Assembly (NCBI GenBank): GCA_947034895.1
Contig: OX344764.1
Span: 45,799,348 to 45,863,347 of the forward strand
Length of the DNA: 64,000 nt
Reading direction: 5' to 3'
Source of the DNA: Rhytidiadelphus loreus
Lineage: Eukaryota > Streptophyta > Bryopsida > Hypnales > Hylocomiaceae
Positions 24,340 to 35,292 of this stretch are shown here, one piece after another; position 1 is the first letter of the stretch, and each line of letters opens with the position of its first letter. A program made the position numbers and the translations under genes. Below the pieces are notes generated by a model. The model was not told where the DNA came from, ran no database searches, and was given only the letters and a program-made list of their open reading frames with translations.

Positions 24340-27300
24340 CTCCCACTTTGCAAGTGGTCAAAGGCTCGAAGGCCCATCTTTTCAATCAAGTTTTGGTGTT
24401 GTGGCTTCCCAAGGGACTTGGTTAGCACATCAACAACCATAGCTTGGGTAGGCACATACTTGAGCTCAATCACCTCAGCCTCCACTCGTTCACGAATGAA
24501 ATGGTGTTGCACATCAATGTGCTTCATCCGAGAGTGGTGAGTGGGATTCTTGGCCAAAGCAATGGCCCCTTGGTTGTCACACAAGATTTGTGTGCTCTCC
24601 ACTTGGACAAGGCCAACATCAGCCAAGAGTTGCCTCAACCAAATGGCCTCCTTGGTGCATTGGCTCATGGCCATGTATTCAGCCTCCGTTGTAGAAAGAG
24701 CTATGGTGGGCTACCTCTTGGAATTCCAAGTAATGGCACCCACTCCAAGCATAAACACGTAACTGGTGGTGGATCTCCTATCCGCCTCATCACCCGCCCA
24801 ATCCGCATCACAAAAGCCATGCAAACGCACATTGGCACCTCCAAGTTGCAACTTCAGCCCAAGTGTGCCTTGAAGGTACCTCATCACTCGCTTGACCGCA
24901 GCCCAATGCTTTGGGCCATACTTGGATGTGTGTTGACTCACAACACTCACCGGGAAGGTCAAATCAGGCCTTGTGGCTACCATGGCATACATCAAACAAC
25001 CAACCACTGCCTTGTAAGGCACACCTTGCATTTCAGCCCTCACCTCTTCAAATTCAGCATCCGTGAGCTTGGGCAATTTTCCATGAGTCTCAAGTGGTGT
25101 ACCTATGGCTTTGCACTCCTCCATGTTGAAGCGCTTGAGAATTTCTTCAAGGTACTTGCGTTGGCTCATAGTGATGGTGCGGGCAGCCCTATCCCTCTTG
25201 AACTCCACTCCAAGGCAATACTTCAACTCTCCAAGATCCGTCATCTCATACTCCTTCTTGACCATATCCTTCACTTCAAGCATCTTGGTCATGCTACTTG
25301 CAAGGAGGATTAGATCATCCACATAGAGGATCACAATCACCAAATGCTCACAACTTTGCATGGTGTACAAAGAGTGATCAACATAGCCTCTTTGGAAGCC
25401 CTTCCTTGCAAACATAGCATCAATATCCCTATACCAAGCTCTCCCCGATTGCTTCAATCCGGGAAGTGCCTTCTTCAACTTGCACTTGAGATGCCCTTGG
25501 CCTTCTTGCACAAAGCCTAGGGGCTGATCCATGTAGATGACCTCCTCTAGCTTAGGGTTGAGAAAAGCCGTCTTCACATCCATTTGGTGCATCTCCAAGT
25601 CCATGGCTGCCCCAAGAGCCACAATGCACCTAATGGTGCTAAACTTAGCAACGGGGGCAAAGGTCTCATTGAAGTCCATCCCTTCCACTTGAGAAAACCT
25701 CCTAGCAAACAGCCTTGCCTTGTACCTCAAAATGTGACCCAAAGCATCCCTTTTGGTGGAGAAAACTCACTTACAACCCACACTTGATCTCTTGGAAGGG
25801 AGGGGTGCAAGATCCCATGTCCCTTTGTCAATGAGGGCCTTGTACTCCTCTTGCATGGCCAACTCCCACTTGCTTGCATCTTCACAATTCAGCACCTCTC
25901 CAAGTGTAGATGGATCTCCAAGGAAAGCCACATTGACTTGATCTTCATGTTGTGGAGGAAGAATGTGATTCAGCCACCAATCTCCAAGGGGCTTGCGGGT
26001 CCTTGTGGGATAATGTGGCTCCTCCATGGTCTGATCTTGCTCTTCCAAGGGCTGATCTTGCTCTACTAAGGGCTGATCATGCACTTGCTCCCTTGGTGAA
26101 GTGCTTGGAGAAGAAATTGTTGATCTCTTCACTTGGGGTGTGGCCACCTTCTTCTTGGGCTGCACCAAGTCTTCATCTTCCCCTCCTTGCTCTTCATCTT
26201 CATCTCCTTCATCTTCTATGTGCACTCTTGGAGTTGTGCCCACCTTTTGGGCTGGTCCTCCATTGCTCCCACTTGGGCTCATCTCCAAGAGCTTGAGATC
26301 AGCACCTCCATCCTCCAAGAAGGTCACATCTCTACTCTTGATGATGGCCTTGCTCTCCACACACATCAGCCTATAAGCCTTGGTTCCCTCACAATAACCA
26401 AGGAAAAGACACTTGATGCCCTTGGCATCCAACTTGGTCCTCTTGGCACTTGGAACCAATGCATAGGCAATGCACCCAAAAATCCGCATGTGAGACACAT
26501 GGGGTCGAATCCCACTCCAAGCTTCTTGGGGTGTCATGCTTGTCAAGGCTTGTGTAGGGCACCGGTTCCTTGTATACACCGCTGTAGACACCGCCTCACC
26601 CCAAAGCTCAAACTTCAAATCTTGGGCATGAATCATGGACCTTGCCATCTCCACAATGGTGCGGTTGGCACGCTCCGCTACGCCGTTTTGTTGAGGGGTG
26701 TAAGGTGCTGATGTGTGGTGTTCAATGCCATGGGTCTTCAAGTACTCCTCAAAGGCCTAGGACATATACTCCCCTCCATTATCCGACCACAGCACCTTCA
26801 CCTTGCAATCAAATTGGGCCTCCACAAGGGCCTTCCAAGTCTCAAAACGCCCAAACACCTCACTCTTGCACTTCAGCATATACACCCACACCTTGCGTGA
26901 GAAATCATCAATAAATGTCAAAAAATACCTGGCTCCTCCTATGGTGGTGGTCTTCATCGGCCCGCACACATCGGAATGCACAAGCTCCAATGGCTTGGTG
27001 GCCCGGGTTGCCCCATCCTTGGGGAAGGGCTGCCTTACTTGCTTGCCCTCAATGCACCCCTTGCACACCATGGAACTCCAATCATGCTTGCAAGAAGAGA
27101 GGTTCAGCCCCTTCACTATGTCTTGGAGGCTCTTCATGCTCTTCACATTCAAGTGCCCAAGCCTCCTATGCCCAAGCTCCACAAGGTCTCCATGAGCTGA
27201 TCCTTGGGCAACACATGCCAAGGAGGTGCCATTCACCTTGGCGAAGTGGAGGAGGTACAAGTTGCCCTCACGAGGGGCTGATGCAATCAAAACTCCACTT

Positions 27301-28465
27301 GGTGCCCTCACAACACACACCACATTGTTAAAATGCACTTTCAAACCTCCCAAAGACAATTTGCTCACCGAAAGCAAGTTGGCATGCAACTTGGGGACAT
27401 GGAGTGCCTCATGGATCTGAATCCTCTTAATCTCCCCTTCACTTGCACCTCCACAATGATGGTCCCCATGCCAAGGGCCTCCACCATGCCATTGTCTCCC
27501 AAATAAATCTTCTTCCCCGAGATGGGCTGATATGTGTGGAAGGCATCTCGATGGTTGGTCATGTGTTGAGTGGCCCCCGAGTCCACAATCCATGTAAACA
27601 TGTTGGCCTTCTCCCCTCCTCCTTGGGTGGCAAAGGCGAACTCCTCTTCCTCTTCTTCTTTGGAAGCTTGGTGTGCACTCTCCTTGCCTTTGGCTTGGCT
27701 GACCTTGCAATGCTTAGCAATGTGGTCTGATTTGCCACACTTGAAGCATGTCCTTGTCTCCTTGAACTCCTTGGTGTTGCCTCCTTTGCCATGTCTTGAA
27801 ACAAGGGCTGATCCCTCTCCTTGGGACTCATTCTCCTTGCGCTTGGTCACCTCATGCATCAAGCGGGCCGTGACAAACTCCATGGTCAGCTCCTTCATAG
27901 GCCTTGTCTCCAATGCGGTGATGAGGAACTCATAAGACGGTGGCAAGCTCTCCAACAAGGTCATCACCACATCTCCATCCGTCACGAGTGCCTCCAAACA
28001 AGCCAACTCATCCGCAAGCGCCTTGATCTTGTTGACATGATCCAACAAGTCATCCTCCTCTTGCATCTTGCTAGTGAAAAACTTGCGCCGGAGAAAAAGG
28101 ATGTTGGAGAGGCTCTTGGTCTCATGAATGTTGCAAAGGGTGGTCCATGCTTGGGCTGGTCCCTTGCAATGGCGAATGTGTGCAATTTGCCGATCCACAA
28201 GGTTGATGGCAATGAGAGCAAAGGCCTTCTTCTCCTTCCTCTCAAACGCCTTCTTGGTCTTTAGATTAGCATCTTCACTTGGAGGCTCCTCACTCCCATC
28301 CACCACCTCCCACAAGTCCTTTTCCGCAAGGATTGTCTCCATCTTGAACTTCCACATGCCAAAGTTCTCCCCATTGAACTTGTCAATGATGCGCACGCCT
28401 TCTCCTCCACTTGATGCTATGATGGAGCACCTCCCACTTGTTGGCAGCACCCCAAGTGTTTCCAA
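24270..28465 (-). pseudogene. Gag-Pol polyprotein of the copia element (disrupted)
   Basis: From the 5' end: a Gag region (IIDKFNGENFGMWKFKMETI), zinc knuckle CFKCGKSDHIAKHC, protease WIVDSGATQHM, integrase zinc domain (HRRLGHLN...CKGC), integrase core (LVHSDVCGPM, SDNGGEY, NGVAERANRT), reverse transcriptase with ILYVDDLILL, and RNase H (CDADWAGD, STTEAEYMA). Breaks: the open frame begins at a TTG (28465), and an ATA at 28418-28420 sits where a start Met would be expected. A one-base loss in a G run near 27436 shifts frame after the protease. Stops are TAG at 26757-26759, TGA at 25767-25769 and TAG at 24711-24713. Domain order and motifs are otherwise well preserved, as expected of a young insertion. 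Confidence 0.92.
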
Positions 28466-29388
28466 GAGTTCACAAACTCAATTCAGCCTCCAAACAATCC
28501 CTTGGAAGCCAATTGGGCTGAAATGGCACCAATCAGCCCTTCCAAGGACCTCCAAAGATCCTTCACACCATAAGAACGATCCATACACTCCTCACAAGTG
28601 CAAGGACTCCTCTAAACACCAATTTAGACCCTAATGAAGCTCAAAACCACCACATGCACATCATGGGCTAGTGCTACTTCAAATCAACAAACAAACTCAC
28701 AATGCTCCTCCCAAATAGGGTACTCCACCCTCCAAGGAACTCAAGACTTCCAATCAGCTCTAGATGGAGCTACTACTCATAATTCACACCACAAGGACAA
28801 CAATGGTCTCCAACAACCCTAGTTGGATCACCAAACCACCAAAGGACCCTAATTGGCTCCACAAATCTCACAAGAGCACAATTCAGCCCTCTTGGATTCA
28901 CCAAGTCCACTAATTCGCCTCACTCACTCACAAGGGCACTAATCAGCCCTCAATGGATGGCAAATGCCTCAAGCAACAAAAAATGCTTCCAAGGCTCACA
29001 AAGGACTCTCACTAGATTGCAATTGGCACAATCACAATCCACAATGCACCCAAGTGCACAATCAGCCTCAATGGGCTCCCAATGTACACCTCTAAGCACA
29101 AATTCAAAATAGGAGCACAAATCAGCCCTCACTAGGTTTGATTACTACCATGAGCAAACTCACACCCAAAATGTACTCAAAACCTCACAAACCAGCCAAC
29201 AAAAGTCCAAGAAAAGAAAAAAACTTTCTTCTTTTGTAAAACAAAAATTCACTCCAAAGTTTGTTTTTGTTTTTGACTAACACCATATGGTTTGTAGGTG
29301 ACAAAGACACAAAAGGCTAGTTGCTCCCCCAAGCTCCAAGATCTCCTCCAAATGATTTGAATTTCTCCTCAAACGCAACTCCAAGTGC
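28466..29388 (-). other. Untranslated leader of the copia element with recurring ATCAGCCCT motif
   Basis: About 0.9 kb between the primer site and gag. A short motif (plus strand AATCAGCCCT or AATTCAGCCC variants) occurs repeatedly, for example near 28528, 28882, 28940, 29059 and 29121. No open frame of note. Confidence 0.5.
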
Positions 29389-29402
29389 GTGGGCCCATAA
29401 CC
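29389..29402 (-). other. Primer-binding site matching the anticodon arm of initiator tRNA-Met
   Basis: Plus-strand bases GTGGGCCCATAACC directly abut the inner edge of the 5' LTR. They equal 14 nt of the anticodon stem-loop of plant initiator tRNA-Met (the CAU anticodon sits inside), not the usual 3' acceptor end. This is the arrangement used by Drosophila copia, where a 5' half-tRNA primes. Confidence 0.75.
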
Positions 29403-29656
29403 TTTTGAGATTACAAAGTACTCAATGGAAGAAAGGCTTTACTTAGATGGTAGGAAGATACCAAATACCATGAGTGGGTTGAACATAAGGTAGAAGCCTT
29501 TCACTAGTTATCCACAAACCTTGTGGGATAACTAACCACTATGGGCTGCCTTTGACTACAAGCAATACCCAAGAGACTCTAAGTCTAACTAAGTCTAATG
29601 CTACTCCTAGGGCTGAATGTACATAGTCTACAACAATATGTACATGTTCTTCAACA
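29403..29656 (-). repeat. 5' LTR of the copia element
   Basis: 254 bp, nearly identical to 24084-24339: two substitutions (in the tattc/tactc and aagct/aaggt positions) and one 2-bp indel. The promoter for the element RNA should lie here. Confidence 0.92.
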
Positions 29657-29767
29657 GTCCCTTGCTTTAGAATTAGTAAACCACTTCTATATTCAATTTC
29701 TCATTTTGAACTTAATTAAATGCCCGCACTAGAAAGTTAAAAAATGGGGCCTCAAGACTCTAGACCA

Positions 29768-30077
29768 ATGATGCAAGTACAACAAAAGTATGAAATAAAA
29801 AAATAATATATGTTTTTCTCAATTTTGTAGTGATGCGAGTACAACCAAAGCAAGAAATAAAAAAATGACATATATTTTTCTCAATGTTTTAGTGATGTGA
29901 GTACAACAAAAGCATGAAATAAAAAAATAATATATGTTTTTCTCAATTTTGTAGTGATGCAAGTATAACCAAAGCAAGAAATTAAAAAAAAACATATATT
30001 TTTTTCTCAATGTTTTAGTGATGTGAGTACAACAAAAGCATGAAATAAAAAAATAGTATATATTTTTCTCAATTTTT
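29768..30077. repeat. Minisatellite, five units of about 61 bp in alternating A/B types
   Basis: Units begin AGTGATGC/TG and contain AGTACAAC, AAAGCA(A/T)GAAAT, a run of A, then ATAT and TTTTCTCAAT. Two variants alternate (caaccaaagcaagaa versus caacaaaagcatgaa, and ttgtag versus gttttag ends), giving a 122-bp higher-order period. The array begins about 105 bp beyond the copia element. Confidence 0.85.
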
Positions 30078-32545
30078 TTTCTCTTGCTTTTGCTGTATAT
30101 GCACAGGTGATCCAAAGTCAAATACTCAAAGTCCTCTCGAAGCCCCATTTTTTTCTTATGCAAGAATCCCACTCCAAGGCTCCACCGAATTGAAAATTTG
30201 AAATATCATGTCCATCATGATATTGTGCAGGTGATACTGTACCTGGTAGGGATGCTCGTACTAACTACGTGAGATAGTACAATCTACCTACTCCACTGTA
30301 GCCAATAGTACTGTGAAGAAAAAAGCAACTCACATATTTTTTTCAATGCTGTGGGGCTCTGCTCATTTGCTTCAATTTAAGAAAACAGAAAGAATAAAAA
30401 AAAAAACTGCCAACAACAACTTTATGTCACAATTTTTTGAGGCAGTGCATGAATGAATACTCATTTGGACGATATTCTTTTGAATTTTTTATAATAAATT
30501 TATTAACAATATAACATTTTCGAAATTTAGGGAGAATATATATATATATATATATATATCGCCAAATTTTCTCCTCAAAATCTTTTTGTATTGCAGGAAG
30601 GTCATAAAATCGCTCAACAAAACCCCAGAAAGTAAGTCTATGACCAAGGAAAGACTGAAGTAAAGATAACTTCGCATATGAATTCGAGTCCTACTTTATC
30701 TTCGGCTTGAAAAGCGGCGACTTCTGCAACACGAGAAAGCATGCGATTCCCAAACCTTGACAAAAAAAAATCGGCACGGCACTAGCTTGACGACTATTCT
30801 GTTTGCATTCCGTCTCTATGATCGATTATTCTGTTGTTTCAAGGGAGGGAGGGTCGGCCGGGAGACAGTTTGTCAAGGGTGGCGGACCCAATCAGATACA
30901 TGCTTTGCACTCTTTTCAACGACCGGACATTCCTAGCTAGTGAGCTGCTGATCGATCGACTGAGTGGGTCATCTAGTTTCTCAGTCTGACTCTCGATCAC
31001 CAGGCGCGCAACGACGGCAACGACAGTACTTTCATTTGTGTAAATCAGTACAGAAAACCAGCCAATGGATAGAATGGGCTCGATCTGTGGACGTCTACAG
31101 TAAGCTAGAATTTGAGCACTGAAGAACTGTAACTTAACTTAAGTTTAGTCCGGATTTCCGGAATCGCACTCTGTTCGCATGATTTGCATGGACCTTCAAC
31201 TGGTCAATTGACCACCCCACTTCTGCCGCGTCACCCTCACCCTAATCTAGTATCAGAGATCTAACACGAATAAAGAATTAATTGCAACAATAAACATGAT
31301 TTAATTAGACTCACACAAGGTTTATTGTCAACTCTCTACTCCGACCCGGCCTCTCTAGGAGTGCATGTAATGTACGGACTGTAGGCCGGGTTGTCCATTT
31401 CCTCACTTCATCTCTCTCCATCTCCCAACAAGCAATTGCCGGGGTATGATCGAACGTCCTTACGTCCACGAGGTATGAACACGTGAATGTGCTTATACAC
31501 ATCTTGCAATTGCTTGACTGTACCCCAGAAGCTAAGTATTACAGACTTAGTTTCTGAGCCAAAGGATCATTGTAAAGCCGGCGACAGCAATTAAGTCGGC
31601 ATTTTATTTCACGATCATGTTCCTGATTTGCGACTCTGCGGGCAATCTCTTGCATCTGGACAGGCTGTAGCTGCTCGTAAATTAATGAGAACCATGTAGA
31701 ACTCTGTATGTTTGGTGATGACCTTGAAATAGAGTTTTAATAAATCAGGGAGTAGGTGCGTGTTCCAGGAGTTGCGCTGTAATGCTGTATTATAAGCATT
31801 TAATTCGCCATGCCAGCCTGACAGTCGCAACCTTGCATTCGGTATGGTGAGGATGATCCGAGAACGGATATGAAGCTGTTGTCTCTGGATTGAAACCTGT
31901 GTTTTGTTGTTTGTTGTACTTCAGGCTGGACATAAAGTTTGCAAGATGAGCTTTTGTCAAACTGGTGCTCGTAAGGTAGAACTCACTCCCTGCAACTCTT
32001 TAGGGTGTTGGTGCGGTGTGTCAAATTCTAGGGAAGTCTTCCGTGAAGCTCTGTCAGAGTGATTACTTGAAAGCTTTGGCAAGGCGAGCTAGATTTAGAT
32101 TACAAGCTCACGTTTGCAGAATTATATTAGTAGTACGTACAACTTTAGCCTGTGAAAAGGATCGAAATTCGGCGAGAATGAATTTAATTTGGTTTGCTGA
32201 TTTGTTGCATTAATTTGAGTGACTCAGAGCGCCAGAATTGTGACCTTCAAGTGCTCATAGTTCTGAAAACCATGGTTTTGATCTGTCCGTGGCTCCAGAA
32301 GGGCGTCTGCAAAGTGTGAATCTCTTGAAATTTTGTCATTTAAGGAAGGTTTTCATCAGAGGGGGATCTCTCAATGTTCAGTCATGCAGGTTACAAGTGA
32401 TGACTTCTGCCTCGTCTATTAATTGGTTTCAGCGCTGATTTGGTGAGTTTAGCTTCCGAATGAGAGGCTTTTGGTCTCCCTAGATCGACCAGTGCCTTTC
32501 CAATTGAGGTTGGTTGATCCAGTGCTCGAGCTAGCGGCAGTGAAG
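30078..32545. other. Intergenic region and probable promoter/5' UTR of the OFA carrier
   Basis: Includes a (TA)n tract at about 30537-30560. From about 30700 base composition becomes less AT-rich, but no coding frame with family features was found. Candidate 5'-UTR splice sites exist (GTAAG|GTAGAA near 31977; GGTTTCAG near 32433) but cannot be confirmed. Confidence 0.4.
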
Positions 32546-35292
32546 ATGGCTATCATAGTGGACGAGAATGAGAAAAAATCCCGCAACATTCTGGTGCGCG
32601 CGCTGGTGTACCACTGGACCGTGAAGCCCATCGTGAAATCCCCCGCCAGGGAAGAGCGCGAGAAGTACCTGTTTCTCTACTGGAAGGCCATCCGCTTCAA
32701 CCGATGGATGCTGTTCGCCTCGTCGTTTCTGATCCAGTTTTGCTGCGGCTCCCTCTACTCGTGGTCGAATTTCAACGCCCCCATCGACATCCTCATCTAC
32801 GGCACCAAAACCGCCAACAAAGCACCCAATACGTTCTACATCGCCGTCGGTACGCCCCTGGAGCTAGCCCATCCTTCTCTGAATTTTCTCTTGAGCATCC
32901 TGCAGTGCAGGAATCCGTCCTCCAGTGATTTGGATGTAACATATACATCCCATGGTGGTATTCTTTAAAATGGCTTCTGTTAGAGTTTTTCAAATTCTGA
33001 CGTTCCAGTGTTCGTAGCTCTGAAACCGGGATGCTCACGTGCCCAGAGCTCTGTACTCTAGGACTGAAGTGTAGATTTGAGGTTTCAATTGGCATAGACG
33101 ACTGAAACTGCACGCCAATTAACACTGAAATTCTCCTCTGACGAACATGAGGTTAAGACTCCTCCACTGAATTTCTCGCATGCTCAAGTTCGTTAGAATG
33201 GCGTGTTTTCGAGCGACCAAACAGTGCCATTCAACTATCCACAGCTCTAAAAACTAGGACAGGCGTAGACTGAAATTGGGCCAATTTACAAGTGTGCTGA
33301 AATCCGCAATTTCAACGAATACGAGGTTATGAATCCTCGAGTGATTTTTTTGCCAGTCAGTGATTCGTGTTGTAAAATTTGGGATTATGGAAATCGTGCA
33401 GGTATGTTCGGCACAACGGCGATGCTCCTGGGCCCATGGCTAGAACGCCAGGGCCCTCGCCGTGGCTTGCTCCTCGGCTCGAGCATGTTCGGCATCGGGC
33501 AAGGCATTGCGGCTCTCTCTCTCCACAAGAAGTCCATCGTAGGGGTCTACATTGGCTATGGTGTTTTCGGCGGATTCGGTCTGGGTTTGAACTACATCTC
33601 CCCTGTTTCAGCGTTACAGAAGTTCTTCCCGGACTTCCGAGGGGTCGCATCGGGGTTTGCAGTGGCCGGCTTCGGCGCAGGGGCCATCGTCTGGAGCAAA
33701 GTCTATATCCCCATGATGGACAGGTTCGAATTACCCGAAACTTTCGCAATTCTCGGCGCCGTGCTCACGGGTGCCATGCTCCTGGCCGCGGTGGTGATGA
33801 GAACGCCACCAAATGACTTCACTGTAGGCGGATTGAACGTCCGCGGGGAACCAGTTGCACCGAAAACGGGAACCAGTCACAATGTGGCCGATCTAGACAC
33901 CAAGAATATCGATCTCGAGCACAGTGCCCGAAATGTAGACACCAAGACGCCCGATCTAGATACCCAGACGCCCGATCTAAACCCCGCCCATGGCGCTGTT
34001 CGAGCTCCGATCGTGATGACCTTACTCCGGTCCATTTTCAGTCCGGACTTTGGGTTCATGTACTTGATGTTCTTCGCAAACCAGATCTTTGGCCTTGTAG
34101 CCCTTTCTCGGCTGGCCAACATGGCGGAGGACCTCTTCGATCAAACTGCTAACGAAGCCTCCAACGTGGTCTCTATTAACGGCGTCTTCAACTGCCTGGG
34201 CCGCCTGCTACTCCCCATGATCTCCGACATGGCCATCAAAAGTTCTTGGAAAACCAACCCGCCGTTCGCAAGAAAACTCGTGTTCCTATTCAACCTCGTC
34301 ATCCAGGTGGTGATTGTGGCTGTGCTTCCCACCATCATCGACCACAACAACTATGATGGGTTTCGGGCTGTTATGTGGACCTTGACGTTCACTTATGGAG
34401 GGGGGTTTGGGACTATTCCTTGCTTTCTTACTGACATGTTTGGGCCTTACAACATCGGTATGTACACCCAAAATTCCATTTTTTTCCTTTTTCTTCGATA
34501 CAACTACTTGTGTAGTGTGTAGTGAAAAGTTAAATTTCTGCTACATTGGGGTTTTTCGAAGCACTGTCATGACATTGACATTAGCTTATTGTGCCAATAG
34601 ATATGCAAAATGCGTTTCGTCCAAAAAAACCCAGACAGTATGCACCTCTAAGCTAGGATTTCTACGCCATCTTCCTCCCGGGTCCTTGATTCCATTTCTT
34701 TCTTTTCTGCACGGTCCATTGTGCCATTATAATGGAATTGCACCAATTACAAGGAAATAGCATTGTACATAACCAAGCTAAATCTTTTCTTAAGTGGTAA
34801 AGTTTGTTTCATTACCATGATGGAAAACTCTTAAAACTCCCTCGAATGTGTAAAATCCTGACTGAATTTGTCTAGAACTTATGAACCTTCAAGCATGTTC
34901 AGTCTTCGATCTAACATGGAAAATTTGGTGCAGGTGCGCTCCACGGAATGATTCTCACGGCGTGGTCGATAGGTGGCGTGGGAGGTGGCTTGGGCTTCAC
35001 ATCTCTATTTGACAAACACAAGCCATCCGCAGCGGATGCCAATCTACCCGGCGCCTTTGACAAGGCTTATACATCGAATTTCAGATGGATTCTGTACGTG
35101 TTAATCTTTGGTTTGGTTATGCTGTTCTTCGTCAGGACGGATCCGGAGGATCGAAGTGCGCCTGGGTGGCGGTATAGCATTTTAGGGAAGAAGGTGGTGC
35201 ATTTGAAGCGGAAGGATGGCAATGTGGGCAAAGTTACCGATCTGCAGAATGGAATTAACCCTAAATCCAATGCTGTAGTGGAGGATTTGTAA
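32546..35292 (+). CDS. MFS transporter of the OFA (oxalate:formate antiporter-like) family (572 aa)
   Basis: Exons 32546-32849, 33402-34457 and 34934-35292 join in phase 1 at both junctions (AVG|MFG, NIG|ALH) to 572 codons plus stop. The ATG at 32546 is in good context; upstream the frame opens only at a TTG. A 75-residue cytosolic N-terminus precedes membrane segment 1 (WMLFASSFLIQFCCGSLYSW). The first six-helix half has the family signature around PVSALQKFFPDFRGVASGF and VAGFGAGAI; the second half ends with HGMILTAWSIGGVGGGLGF. OFA/MCT-type carriers move small carboxylates such as oxalate, formate or monocarboxylates; the substrate here is unknown. The central loop contains short repeats of DT(K/Q)TPDL. 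It is not a typical plant nodulin-like MFS. The C-terminus is a charged tail. Confidence 0.85.

Larger units (their letters stand above)
24084..29656 (-). mobile_element. Ty1/copia LTR retrotransposon (about 5.6 kb), complete but inactivated
   Basis: The element lies on the minus strand between two LTRs (24084-24339 and 29403-29656) and is flanked by the 5-bp direct repeat GTCCC (24079-24083 and 29657-29661). Order on the minus strand: 5' LTR, primer-binding site, leader, gag with zinc knuckle, protease, integrase, reverse transcriptase, RNase H, polypurine tract, 3' LTR. That order defines the copia superfamily. The LTRs differ by two substitutions and one 2-bp indel, so the insertion is recent, yet the polyprotein has three nonsense codons and a frameshift. 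Confidence 0.95.

Noticed and set aside
24444..25313. Long plus-strand open frame of 289 codons inside the copia element
   Set aside because: It is the antisense shadow of the reverse transcriptase/RNase H coding strand; motifs such as YVDD are on the minus strand.
26133..28264. Several plus-strand open frames of 90-190 codons
   Set aside because: All lie antisense to gag and integrase of the copia element; composition is explained by the coding strand.
29389..29402. The tRNA-like match considered as a tRNA gene fragment
   Set aside because: Only 14 nt match, placed exactly at the LTR edge on the element's antisense strand, which is where a primer-binding site must be.
33329..34522. 397-codon frame as an independent gene
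   Set aside because: It is exon 2 of the OFA carrier plus intron ends; residues before 33402 and after 34457 are intronic.
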